64,000 bases of DNA, from NCBI RefSeq assembly GCF_963678635.1, contig NC_087063.1:48185220-48249219 (forward strand), given 5' to 3'. The DNA is from Symsagittifera roscoffensis. Lineage: Eukaryota > Xenacoelomorpha > Acoela > Convolutidae. Positions 1 to 9,211 of the stretch are shown here, one piece after another; position 1 is the first letter of the stretch; every line of letters begins with the position of its first letter. The translations under genes and the position numbers were made by a program. The notes beneath the pieces were generated by a model. It did not search any database, was not told the DNA's origin, and worked only from the letters and a program-made list of their open reading frames with translations.

Positions 1-1282
1 CTTTTGGCTTCTTGAATGTTTTTCTTGATTTTCCCTCTCTCCTGTCGCTCGAGTCAGTGTTCCTCGTGGCGAAGGCCTCTAGAGTCCTGTTCATCATCTC
101 CCAAGTGCTGGCCCATGTCATAGCATCCGGTCCTGAGTTGCTGTTGGCTGTTGAATCTCCCGGACCAGTCGTCGTGTTCGACGTTCCACTCTTCATTATT
201 GTTTTCGCAGCTGTTGGTGCTATGCTTATCGCGTCCCTGGGTATGGGCAACGGTGTCGATTGCCGTTTGTTTCTTTGTGGTTCTACAAAATCAACTCTGG
301 TGCCTTGCGTACGATCCGCTGCCGGTCTCTCTTGTGGTGTAGAACCTCTCAAGATTGCATCCAACTTCGCCTGTATTGCACACGAACTCTCTGCTTGACT
401 CTTGCTCATTGTGTCCATTCTCCTTTCCAGGCTCCCTAATTGGCTGTTAACATCATCATATCGGTTCTTCAACTGTTGCATGTCTGTTTTGATGTTCTTT
501 TCTCGTTCTTCATTGGTGGCCTCTACCTTGTCTGACATTTCCTTGAGTCTCTCCTCTGTTGCTTTAGCTAGGTTAAAATAACTGTCTAGATACTCGTGCT
601 TGTTGTATCTTATCTCCTTTTTTATCACCTCTCTGTCTTCTTCACTGTTCTTAAGTCTTTTGTCGATCTGATTTAATTTCGCCAACAAATCGCCCAGCTC
701 AATGGTAGTCTCTTCATGGTCAGCCGTGTGTTTCTCTTCGGCCATAGCCTCTGCTTTAGCTTGTTCCTCATTCTGGCCGGTTTCTGTCGCTTTCGTGCTC
801 ACTGTACCAAATGTTCGTGCTCTTTCTGCTTTTGGCTCTTCAGTCACGTTTTCTTTCGTTTTTATTCCGAACATTATTCCCAATTTTTCCGTAAAAGATG
901 TCCTCTTTACTTGAGAGTCTTCTTTCACCGTTTCTTCGGTGTTGCCTATTGCATCTTCCGCGTCATCTATCGGTGAGAACTCTATGGGTTTCTGGTTCGG
1001 TTCCTCTGTATTGGGCATTGGAGTTGACTCTGTCGCCATCTTCCCTGTTTCATCCACACTTTGATCGGGTGTCTCTAGATCAATCTCGATGGTGGGTTCT
1101 ACTCTCTCCCCTTCCGTGCCCTCTTTCGCCCTGTTCTCCGCTGTACTCCTTGTGCTGACCATGTTAACTGAAAAGTTCTTCTTTGTTATCTTCGGACCCA
1201 TTGGTGTTGCCTTGCTTAGCGACGAATTATACTTAGCTTCGGTCGATCTTTTTTCAGCTACCGGTACCCTGCTCCGCCTCAT
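1..1282 (-). CDS. Gag-like protein of a Ty3/gypsy-type retroelement (3' end outside window)
   Basis: Reading the minus strand from the ATG at 1282 gives an uninterrupted frame of 427 codons that is still open at the window edge. The start reads MRRSRVPVAEK. The first ~190 residues are acidic and Ser/Thr/Glu-rich. A stretch rich in Lys/Glu with heptad-like Leu (about residues 190-310, including MQQLKNRYDDVNSQLGSLER) looks like a coiled coil. A Pro/Ser/Thr linker follows, and the visible part ends in a basic run (GKSRKTFKKPK). This order (acidic head, coiled coil, basic KKPK) resembles the gag remnant at 8.4-15.7 kb, including a similar MV-x-TR motif near the N terminus, so I infer the same gag family. 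Capsid and zinc-knuckle parts would lie left of position 1. It is the least damaged coding sequence in the window. The function is inferred from family resemblance, not from a diagnostic domain. Confidence 0.7.
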   Translation of the reverse strand, partial: MRRSRVPVAEKRSTEAKYNSSLSKATPMGPKITKKNFSVNMVSTRSTAENRAKEGTEGERVEPTIEIDLETPDQSVDETGKMATESTPMPNTEEPNQKPIEFSPIDDAEDAIGNTEETVKEDSQVKRTSFTEKLGIMFGIKTKENVTEEPKAERARTFGTVSTKATETGQNEEQAKAEAMAEEKHTADHEETTIELGDLLAKLNQIDKRLKNSEEDREVIKKEIRYNKHEYLDSYFNLAKATEERLKEMSDKVEATNEEREKNIKTDMQQLKNRYDDVNSQLGSLERRMDTMSKSQAESSCAIQAKLDAILRGSTPQERPAADRTQGTRVDFVEPQRNKRQSTPLPIPRDAISIAPTAAKTIMKSGTSNTTTGPGDSTANSNSGPDAMTWASTWEMMNRTLEAFATRNTDSSDRREGKSRKTFKKPK

Positions 1283-1582
1283 TATTTACAATTGTTATTA
1301 TTTACAATATTATTATCTACAAAAATTCTATTCAAAGTTTAAAAACTCCAAGGAAAAAGAAATTAATAATTCGCTAAAAACAATTTTTCTTGAACTCTTG
1401 TAAGCTCTTTCGTGTTAGGTTAGGATAGGGAACGTGTTGAACGTGTTGTTATACTTGGTGCTTCAACCTAACCTATTACTTTTGTAGTACCCCCTTCCTA
1501 ATGCTGTTCCAAGACTTTCTCTTTACCGTCCCAAGACCGTTCAGCGTTGTCCCAGTACTTCTCGTTGGTACCTTTAGACCAG
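1283..1582. other. Gene-free leader upstream of the gag-like ORF
   Basis: AT-rich stretch immediately 5' of the minus-strand gag ATG. No coding potential is seen. It contains TAGGTTAGG (1416-1424) and its reverse complement CCTAACCTA (1467-1475), which can pair as a 9-bp stem. In an LTR element this would be 5' untranslated leader, but no primer-binding site is evident. Confidence 0.4.
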
Positions 1583-2144
1583 CGTCCCAAGACCAATGGC
1601 CCAAGGCTAACGTCCCAAGACCAACGTCCCAAGACTAACGTCCCAAGACCAATGTCCCAAGACTAACGTCCCAAGACCAATGTCCCAAGACTAATGGCCC
1701 AAGACCAACGTCCCAAGACTAACGTCCCAAGACCAATGGCCCAAGACCAATGTCCCAAGACTAACGTCCCAAGACCAATGGCCCAAGACTAATGTCCCAA
1801 GACCAATGGCCCAAGACCAACGTCCCAAGACTAATGGCCCAAGACCAACGTCCCAAGACTAACGTCCCAAGACCAATGGCCCAAGACCAATGTCCCAAGA
1901 CTAACGTCCCAAGACCAATGGCCCAAGACTAATGTCCCAAGACTAACGTCCCAAGACCAATGTCCCAAGACCAATGTCCCAAGACCAATGTCCCAAGACC
2001 TATGTCCCAAGACTAACGCCCCAAGACCAATGGCCCAAGACCAATGTCCCAAGACTAACGTCCCAAGACCAATGGCCCAAGACTAATGTCCCAAGACTAA
2101 CGTCCCAAGACCAATGTCCCAAGACCAATGTCCCAAGACCGCTT
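1583..2144. repeat. 14-bp minisatellite, about 40 copies
   Basis: Head-to-tail copies of a 14-bp unit of the form GTCCCAAGACCAAY, with interchangeable variants (GTCCCAAGACTAAC, GGCCCAAGACCAAT and similar). Register is kept almost perfectly for about 560 bp. Decayed copies of CCCAAGACTG continue to about 2270. Variants recur in blocks of two or three units, suggesting higher-order amplification. Because 14 is not a multiple of 3, the low-complexity ORFs on both strands here are by-products of the repeat, not genes. Confidence 0.95.
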
Positions 2145-2270
2145 CGTACCAAGACTGCTCTGGTCCAAGACTGCCCCAAAGTTGCACTGTCCCAAGACTG
2201 TGTTGCTCCAAGACTGTCCCCAGACTGCAATGTCCCTAGACTAGTTCGGTACTGTCCCAAGACTCGTTAC

Positions 2271-3699
2271 TGAGTGTCTGGATATAGGATTTCTTTCTTC
2301 TTCGTTGTAGGGACTCCTTGGTTGTCTGTACCTTGTACCACCACTCAAGCTCTAGTGAAAATTTTCCCAAAAACCCTCTCTTGGTTGCCAAATCTGGCCC
2401 CCCTTTTTTAGTTACCTCTTTTTGAATGTTCCCAGCAATTGGGAGCCACAACTTGTGTGCAGGTATCTTGTGATCACCTGTTTGTATTAAAAAGCAATCG
2501 CAAATCTTCCCCAAAACGCAACAATGTCTATAGAAAAAGTAAAATTCTGTACCGAAAAAATAACAAAACAGAGTAATCGACCCACCTAAAATTCAAAGGA
2601 GACAAATGTCAACCTTCTTTCAAAAAAAATGTCTGGTACCTAATTGCCACGCGTTTTCCTCCCCCCACTAGTCGTCTTATGAGGTGTCACGAAAACTGTC
2701 TATATCCGTTCCCCCCTACCGATCCAACCAGCGTACCAATCTTAACTCGAGATAAGTTTTGGATGTCCACCTATTGTTACCACGCGTGTTGATGGCTAAT
2801 GTAACTAAATCAACGATGTCGATTAACTAGTTACTCTAATTCCCCCCTTTTTACAATTTACAATCGCCAACCTCTAACTTAACCAGTCCCCCTGCTAACC
2901 TCCCCCCTGTTTAGCCCCCCTCTTAAGCCGAAAAATCCCTTAAGCGCCGGGTGCTAAACCTCTCTTGAGAAAACCGTAGACCTGTTTCCAGGTCTGCTTG
3001 AGTAAAAACTGCCTCAAAACAATGGGACTCCGCTTATCCAATTTTACACTTATTTCTTATAATGTAATGTGGATTCTAACGATACCCGTTGTCCGACCTG
3101 AGAACACCCTTGTGCGTCCTCTTGTGGTGGCCCTGTGCTGGTTGTCTCTGTTCTGCCCTTGACAGCAGACCCACTTTCCCACTCGACTGGTCACCTCTTC
3201 CAATCAAGTCTCTTGGTGGTCCGTTTCGATCCTTGTGAACCTCTTTCCCACTCGACTGGTCACCCTTTCCAGTCAAGTCTCCTAGTGGTCCGGTTGGGTC
3301 GCAATCTATCTAAAAACCCTTAACAACGCCCCCCACTCGGGCACCCTACCAAGGTCACTGCTAGTTGATCGAAAAATTGCTAGATTGATCGAAACGATCG
3401 GTCTTGTAAAACAGTATGTGTATACTATTTAATTAATACAAAGGTTCGATCCAACTAATTTGGTATCAAAGTCACTGTCTTTTTTCGTTTTATAGTTTTT
3501 GTTCCTATTTGTTTTCCTTTTTTGCTCGTGTTTTTGTCCCCCTAGTTGCCCCCCTTTACTCGGTTAGCTAAGCCTCGTTCGGAGAGCGTACCAGGAAGTT
3601 TTCTTGAGTTTTCTTAAAAAGCTATCACGGTACAACCGGAAGGTTTACACGTTCCCGCTGAACCGTACCACCGGTACTCTAGAATGGGCATGTAGCCCG
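2271..3699. other. Gene-free region, possibly LTR or leader of a retroelement
   Basis: No convincing gene. A minus-strand frame at 2290-2514 is open but lacks an ATG. From 2640 to 3360 the strand is C-rich (runs such as CCCCCC near 2845 and 3330). A 69-bp direct duplication lies at 3174-3312. At 3461-3473 TGGTATCAAAGTC resembles the initiator-tRNA-type primer-binding site of some LTR elements, preceded by AT-rich sequence. If real, the preceding few hundred bases would be a 5' LTR in + orientation, but no second LTR copy was found. Confidence 0.3.
3174..3312 (+). repeat. 69-bp direct duplication
   Basis: CTTTCCCACTCGACTGGTCAC occurs near 3174 and again near 3243, each followed by CTCTTCCAATCAAGTCTC or its near match CCTTTCCAGTCAAGTCTC and then GTGGTCCG. 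The two copies are offset by 69 bp and differ at only a few positions. Confidence 0.75.
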
Positions 3700-3790
3700 G
3701 AGCTGTGTCAAGTGGGTTCGACTCCGTAGTCATGATGTCGTAAAAACACCCAGGAGCGCCATAAAAACACTATGTAACAGTCGCCTACTT
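3700..3790 (+). repeat. Partial copy of dispersed repeat (AGCGCCATAAAAAC core) with B-box-like motif
   Basis: GGAGCGCCATAAAAACA at about 3750-3767 matches cores at about 17791 (+) and 8115 (-). Just upstream, GGGTTCGACTCC (about 3715-3726) fits the RNA polymerase III B-box consensus GGTTCGANTCC, and the equivalent position in the other copies is a degraded version of it. This suggests a tRNA-related head, but no clean A box is seen. Similarity to the other copies fades beyond 3790, so only the core is annotated. Confidence 0.45.
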
Positions 3791-4599
3791 TAGTCACATA
3801 TGAGGCTTAAGAAAAATAGGCCCTATAACCATTGGCTCAAGAGTCAGGGACACTATCTCTTGTGTTTTTCCGCCTCAAGAACGGTCGGAGCCAATTCGGT
3901 TCGCTTGCGACATGAGACTGGAACCCATTACAGCTTAAAGGCCACTACCAAAATACCCCCCCACTCTAGAAATAGAAACGTCCCCATACTTAGGTCTCGG
4001 AATACCCAAAATACATGAACGCCATTAAAAACCGGGTCGGAACCATCCGCTTAGTTACTTTTTATTGGACAGTGGAACTTTGATCCATTTCAGATGGATC
4101 AACCTAAAACTCGCCTTATCTCAACATAACTATCATAAAATGCACTCGAGAAATTTAAATTGGAACTTACATATCGACGCACTTGAGTATGAGGAGTGAG
4201 TTAAAGATGAGCAGCTTGAGAATTAACTAATATAACTAAATAAGTTTTAAGGCCAATTAGTTTCAATAACGAAAGTAAGTTCTGTCTCAAGAATTGAAGT
4301 TTTCGTTTGGACCATTAGGACACTCGAGTAGTCCTCTATTCCGTTGAAGGTCCACACTATTCCATTCGAATAGTGATCCTTCCTCAAGTCAATGTTGTTT
4401 TCTCCTGTTTTCGGGATAAGACAGCTCTACTCTCTTGATATTTCGTATCGAGAAATTGCGAACAGCAATCTCCTGCCTTTTTCTTGAGTAGTTTCCCGCT
4501 CTTGTTAATTCGGGTGTTCTCATTTCTGACTTTTTCATTTTCAGTTGGTTCGAGAAAATTGAGCATGACATGCTCAATTCGAATTTTGCAAAATTAAAA
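3791..4599. other. Gene-free region with short palindromes
   Basis: No coding sequence supported. It contains GATCCATTTCAGATGGATC (around 4082-4100), CACTATTC...GAATAGTG (around 4355-4378), and an exact 23-bp palindrome at 4557-4579 (AATTGAGCATG-A-CATGCTCAATT) followed by AATTTTGCAAAATT at 4582-4595. The rest is unremarkable AT-rich DNA. Confidence 0.5.
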
Positions 4600-4990
4600 T
4601 TTCACTCCAAAATTGCGTATTTCTCAAGGTCAAACCCCTAGACATGACCGACTGGCACACAATTTGAGATTTCGCGACAACTGAAACGTCGAAAAAACAC
4701 AACAGAATTCATGGAGAAAAACGGTGCACGGCAATTGTGCGATACAGATCGACATTGTAAAAAACAATTTTCAGAAGACCATTCCGAGTTGAAACGATTG
4801 TGCCACTACAATTTTTACAACACAAATCCCGAGAACCACGAAGGGTATTGGGACGACGTGTGTCCAGCCTACCGAGAAGAAATAAGACTGTTATTTGTCC
4901 AGACACAAGAAACCGGTGTGCCAGTCGGTCATATTTGGAAGTTTGACCTTGAGCAATATCAACAACGCGATTTGATTTTGGGGTGAATGT
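4600..4990 (+). repeat. Dispersed repeat, S segment, copy 1
   Basis: This segment shares its architecture with 5150-5362/7577-7640 (+) and 18270-18540 (-). All have a stretch around ACGATTGTG..CTACAAT, then a GGGTATTGGGACGACGTG-like block (GGTGGTGGGATAGTG in copy 2), then a GAGAAGAAATAAG..GTTATTT block. Divergence between copies is considerable. The 91-residue + frame at 4711-4986 is open but is not kept in the other copies, so I treat it as repeat and not as a gene. Confidence 0.55.
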
Positions 4991-5149
4991 GACAGTCGAC
5001 CAGAATTGACAAAAAGACAATTTCTGATGGTTAGCCGCTAACCCAGAGAATTGGCAGTTTTAGAGGATTAGCTTTGTTATTTGGACGATTAGACGAATCG
5101 TGAAGGCCGGAAGATTCCGGAAATTCTAAATTTTGAAATTTCGATTTAT
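4991..5149. other. Short spacer between repeat copies
   Basis: Nothing recognisable; AT-rich spacer between two S-segment repeat copies. Confidence 0.4.
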
Positions 5150-5283
5150 GACGTCACGTTTCCGAGAAACGTTGAGAATGCCCAATGTAGAAGAAATTCA
5201 AAAAGAGAACACAACGACAACGATAGTTGCGAGAGAAACTACGACAGAAAAAACAACAGAGTGTTAGCAAAGATCGCTCCGAA

Positions 5284-5315
5284 TTGTAACGATTGTGTCG
5301 CTACAATCGTTACAA
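5284..5315 (+). repeat. Perfect 13-bp hairpin inside the dispersed repeat
   Basis: TTGTAACGATTGT, loop GTCGCT, then ACAATCGTTACAA: a perfect 13-bp inverted repeat. The same stem is present with few mismatches in the other copies (near 4793-4821 and, on the minus strand, near 18378-18406). Confidence 0.8.
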
Positions 5316-5354
5316 GGCCATTCACGCCAACAATGAAGGGTGGTGGGATAGTGA

Positions 5355-5362
5355 ATTCAGCC
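5355..5362 (+). repeat. Left target-site duplication of the hAT element (ATTCAGCC)
   Basis: ATTCAGCC directly precedes the CAGGGAT terminus and is repeated exactly at 7577-7584. Eight base pairs is the hAT superfamily target duplication length. Confidence 0.95.
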
Positions 5363-5705
5363 CAGGGATGTCGAATACTCGGATTTTTTGATATTCGTTA
5401 TTCGCCGCGGCCCAACTATTCGATTTTCGACTTCGGCCGAATAGTGCCCTTACTATTCGGATTCGGCTTCGGCCAAATGTTACTACTCGAACAACTATTC
5501 GGATATTTGGTTATTTTCCCAAAAAACTTAGCATAAAAGTTTGATACAACAAATTCTATAAAAAGTATTGAACATAGCATTTTTCAAGTAGAATTGGCTG
5601 GGACTTGCGTAATAATGTAAAAACTATTTAAAAAAGAGACCGTAATTTTAAAACAAGTTTGCTAATGAACAGTTTTATTTCAAAAACCTTTGCTAATGAA
5701 CAGTT

Positions 5706-6854
5706 TTATTTCAAAAACCTTTTATTCTTATTTAAGAAAACATTTCGTGAATGATTCTCAGGTGATAATCGATTTTGTAAGTAGTTGCGACTGAGTCGGC
5801 ATAAAGAAAATAGGCGCTCTGGATCAACACTGGACGGACGAAAATTTTCCAGAAAAGCGAAAATGTCAAACTCATCTAATTGGCAATTGTTATTGAACTC
5901 TGCAAAAGACAAACCTTCTTCCACAGCCACATATTGATGATCATTAGACGCCACCTGTGTGGCACTTTCGGGTTCAACAGCGAACTTTCGAATAGTTTCA
6001 AAAAAACTCCCCGATTTATTAATCAGGGCAGTGATAACAGGATTGTTATCAATCCACTTACCCAAAACAGTGCGAATTGGAGAATTAAGAGCTGGTTCCA
6101 TATGTGCCAAATGATTAAGAAATTTTATAACTTTCACAGCTAACGCAGCATCAGACTTGTTGCTTTGCAGAGCCAATGTACACTCCTTCAAAGGTTTCAG
6201 TGTTCGACAAATCGACGCAACTTTATCCCAGTCAAAATAATTTAAATCCTCAGATGGCAAAATAGAAATAAGAATAGGTTTCAACTCAAGAAACCTTGTC
6301 ATGCAGTCATAGAGCGAGTTCCAGCGGGTCTTATTATCAATCACTATGGACAAAATAGTTTGCCCAAGAGCCAATTGAACATTTGCTAGCTTATCTCGTA
6401 AAGTGGGGGATTTCTTAATTTTCCTGCACAACTCTCTCAATCGGTGAACAGTTCCGCTTAACATAGTTTCAAAAGTGTTATCATTTTCATCATCATCATT
6501 GTCTGAATCACAGTCACTATTTAATGCGTTTAGTTGCTCTTCGTCAAAGTTTTCAGTCTCGTTTCCGACATTGCATATAAACTGCTTGACAATCAGGTTA
6601 ATAACATGAGCCAAACATGGGAATGTAAATACATTGGCAATGCGGCCAGCTAATTGAACATCCGACCCACAGTCGCTAATAAATAAGGAAATGTCTCTTA
6701 ATTGTAGACCAAAACGACTTAGCGTTTTTTTCAGATTGATGAGTATTTCTTCGGCCCCACAGAAACCAGTATAATAAATCAAACCCAAGCAAACGCTTTC
6801 TCCGCCAACATACAAATATACTCCAATGAACTTTTGTTGTCCGCTGATGTCCAT
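5706..6854 (-). pseudogene. hAT transposase, catalytic and C-terminal dimerisation part, frame 2
   Basis: Continuation of the transposase in a second frame; the ATG at 6854 is incidental. It contains the second catalytic region ISDCGSD (the family usually has a Thr/Ser-Asp-Asn/Cys motif there), then CLAHVINL, an acidic insert (DCDSDNDDDEND), and NKTRWNSLYDCMTRFLELK, a signature of hAT transposases. The C terminus has the dimerisation block SSVDPERLFSLCRLSRNY followed by NRLSPENHSRNVFLNKN. The region between the LNHLAHMEPAL stretch and the dimerisation block is shorter than usual, so an internal deletion is possible. Together with frame 1 it gives about 560 residues. Confidence 0.92.
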
Positions 6855-7357
6855 TTGTCAAAACTCAAGGAGAGCATTTGTCGCTTATCACGTGTTACTA
6901 TCAAATCTTTAATTTTCTGTACTGCTGTTTGGTAATTTACCTCCAGCGCATTGTTGACTGAACAGTAGGTGACTTTACTAAAGTGAAGCTGCTTAAAAAA
7001 TGATTGTAACGTTGGAGAACGCACAACTTTGTACACTGGTATATTGTCTTCATATACAAGTTTAGCAACTTCATTCAAGCCGTCTTGAACTCTAGCCCGC
7101 TTGAAAGGAATTACAGTTTGGTCCGATGCAATGACAGTTTGGACCGTTTTGCTATCACACACTTGCGTGTGTTTAGTCATCGAAGTCGTTGACGCCCCAA
7201 TACTCTTAATCAAAACATTGCATTTAATGCACTTTCTTCCTTCCGTTTTTCTACCACCTCGATATTCCACAAGAAACTTTTCATGCCATTTTGCCACTCC
7301 TTTTTCTTTTCTATACTCGCACTCGGCAGCGACATCAGACTCTTCTACATTAGCCAT
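6831..7357 (-). pseudogene. hAT transposase, N-terminal part (BED-type zinc finger), frame 1
   Basis: The probable start is the ATG at 7357 (MANVEESDVAAE); the open frame extends further upstream only through non-ATG codons inside the subterminal repeats. The first ~75 residues contain a BED-like finger: a Trp/Phe pair, then KCIKCNVLI (Cys-x2-Cys) and SMTKHTQVC with the distal His and Cys. A middle region follows (LQSFFKQLHFSKVTYCSVNN), leading into LSFDKWTS, the conserved Asp-x-Trp-Thr start of the RNase H-like catalytic domain. The frame is lost at about 6831-6835 (an AAAA run on the minus strand), where a one-base loss shifts the sequence into the downstream frame; the residual frame stops at 6779. 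Confidence 0.9.
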
Positions 7358-7576
7358 CTTAAAAAAAACAGAAAAATATTGTGAAACAAAACAGTAAACC
7401 AATATTCGGAATATTCGGGTTTTTTAGCAGTGGACCCTGGATTATTCGGTATTCGGCAAAAAAAAAATATTCGGATTCGATATTCGGATTTCAAAATTTT
7501 AATATTCGGATTCGGCTTCGAAGTGCCGAATACTCGGTATTCGGGTCGAATACTCGGATTCGAATCGATATCCCTG

Positions 7577-7584
7577 ATTCAGCC
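7577..7584 (+). repeat. Right target-site duplication of the hAT element (ATTCAGCC)
   Basis: Exact copy of 5355-5362, directly after the right terminus. Confidence 0.95.
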
Positions 7585-8165
7585 TTCCGGAGAGGAAATA
7601 AGGGTGTTATTTTCCCGGATTCAGGAATCCGGAGGGGTCTTGAGACTTGAACTTAAACCATTTTATACGAACTTTAGCTTCCTAGTCATGCCCTGAATTG
7701 AATTTAATTAACATCTCGAATCATTTTCCAATGATGAGAAGCTAGGAGTTAATGGAAAGGGTTGATCCATCTTCGATAGACATGATGATTTATATCTACT
7801 GAACAAAAACAATAGTAAAATAATAAGTAGTAGTAGCCCTGTTTTTGAGAGTGACCTCGTGGTCTGGGGATACTGAGACCCAGCCATGAGCTCACTATTG
7901 TGCATGTAAGTAAGTTAATTTGAGCGTTCTGGTCGAAGCCGGAGAACAGTAACGTTTTTGTCGACCCGATGTTGAAAAGACCACCAAAAGAACTGGCTTT
8001 GGAAGAGACGGTAAAAAGCATGTAGAGTTTTGTTTAGACGCTGGCCAGTCGTTTCATAGCTTAGCTTTATACTCCGTCGATATGTACTTCCGGGCGAATG
8101 TTACATAGATGTTTTTATGGCGCTTCTGGGTGTTATTCTTTTTTAACATCATGATCGGCAGAACC

Positions 8166-8414
8166 GTAAACGAGCATTCGTTAATGATGAAAATATCTGG
8201 ATTCATCAATACGGAGGGGTCCAAATAGCATAGTTTTTGGCAAATCTGTTCAGCTAAAGCGTTTTAGATCAGTTTTTTTTGCATTGAACTAGAAGAGTAT
8301 AGGCCTTCTGAGCTATGATCAATCATTTTAAGGTCGCAAAGAACAGAATTATGAAATAAATTAGGCGGAACCTATAAAAAAGAAATTTTTGACTTCAGAA
8401 AAAAGACGTTTTGG
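8166..8414. other. Junction region, nothing recognised
   Basis: AT-rich sequence between the dispersed repeat and the last visible codons of the gypsy-type polyprotein. No integrase or LTR similarity is seen, so the retroelement seems truncated here. Confidence 0.4.
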
Positions 8415-9211
8415 TTAATAACTTTGGAACTCCCCGGACAAAACTTTGTTCTCCAGGTCCTGCTTCCTATCACGAACTTTTTCATCTACATCAGACTCCC
8501 CGGACAAACTGGTGTTGATCTTGAACTCGCCGGCTCTTCTCACCGTTCGTCTCCCCGGACAAAGAATCTTGCACCAGGTTTCGTTCAACCTTCTCACCTT
8601 CTTTATCCTGGTCCACAAAGGTAACGGTTTTCTTCTTTTGCTTATCGTTCCCTTGTTTTTTCGGTCTGTAAGAAGTACTGGTTTAAACCTCGTGTGGTAT
8701 TGAAGGTACTAGTTGCTGAACTATTGGCCTACAATCCCTCTCGTTCTCTTTGTGTTCTCGTCTGGACGGCATGATCTTCACCTTCCCACTGACTGTCAGT
8801 GATGCCACTGCTGCTGCCCACTCTGGGTCATCTCTGGTCACTTCTCTATCTAACAGTCCACCCAGCATCCGCAGCTTTTCTGGTGTGCCTGCACCGTTTT
8901 ATCTAGCAACGAGGTTTTGTTTATGTTCATACGAGAGAATTTCTGTTGAACCAGGCTTGAACGTAGCAAAATATCCAATAGCACCGGGTCAATCTTGGAT
9001 AAGATCTTAATTTCTGCCGCTTTCTCTAAAGGTAATTCAGGATGTCCTGGTATATGATGTTCTGACTTATCCAGCTATCTCGTCAAGGGAAGTACTCTGT
9101 GATTTCAACCTGATTGGCTTGCTTCTGCTATAATACTTCATGAAAATCAGTTTTCTTGCTGAGTCTGCCAGTATTCTGGTGCTTGTCACGCATCCTGTGC
9201 TCGATTATCAA
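8415..9211 (-). pseudogene. Linker downstream of RNase H in the gypsy-type Pol
   Basis: Direct continuation of the RNase H region on the minus strand. The frame around 9195-9150 reads IIEHRMRDKHQN, typical of the end of the RNase H/tether region. Further on come REVTRDDPEWAAAVASL (around 8845) and a hydrophilic stretch containing LSGESDVDEK and KVLSGEFQSY (8415-8500). Three copies of CTCCCCGGACAAA (about 8430, 8496 and 8550, + strand) underlie the repeated LSGE-type motif. Several stops and frame changes are present. An integrase would be expected next but is absent. Confidence 0.65.

Larger units (their letters stand above)
5363..7576 (-). mobile_element. hAT-superfamily DNA transposon, complete ends, 2214 bp
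   Basis: The element begins CAGGGATGTCGA and ends with the complement of CAGGGATATCGA, giving short terminal inverted repeats with one mismatch over 12 bp. It is flanked by identical 8-bp duplications. Both subterminal regions (about 5375-5515 and 7385-7560) are packed with TATTCGG/CCGAATA motifs in both orientations, as expected for transposase-binding clusters of hAT elements. The transposase is encoded on the minus strand in two frames. Joining the flanks at the duplication restores a continuous dispersed repeat, which confirms the insertion. The element should be immobile on its own because of the frameshift. Confidence 0.95.
5150..8165 (+). repeat. Dispersed ~0.85-kb repeat, copy 2, split by a hAT transposon
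   Basis: The repeat runs 5150-5362, is interrupted by the hAT element, and resumes at 7577-8165. Its inverted counterpart lies at 17745-18540: GGATTCAGGAATCCGGAGGGGTC here matches the reverse complement of the block near 18285, and the part with TGACCTCGTGGTCTGGGGATACTGAGACC (7854-7882) matches the reverse complement of the block near 18031-18061. The segment ending in GTTTTTATGGCGCTTCTGGGTGTT (about 8112-8135) is the reverse complement of the AGCGCCATAAAAAC core. It may be a solo LTR or a long SINE-like element; the ends could not be defined. Confidence 0.65.

Noticed and set aside
1411-1475. Telomere-like TTAGG repeats
   Set aside because: Only two TTAGG units on each side of a short loop; no array.
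1583-2144. Possible CRISPR-like array
   Set aside because: There are no spacers; units follow each other directly, and the context is eukaryotic.
1831-2273. Repetitive ORFs on both strands (e.g. LGHWSWDVSLGTLVLGH type) inside the minisatellite
   Set aside because: A 14-bp repeat gives open low-complexity readings in several frames; there is no start context or conservation.
4711-4986. 91-residue + ORF
   Set aside because: Lies in a dispersed repeat whose other copies do not keep the frame.
7381-7696. Plus-strand ORFs over the right hAT terminus
   Set aside because: Products of the repeated TATTCGG motif; they span the element boundary.
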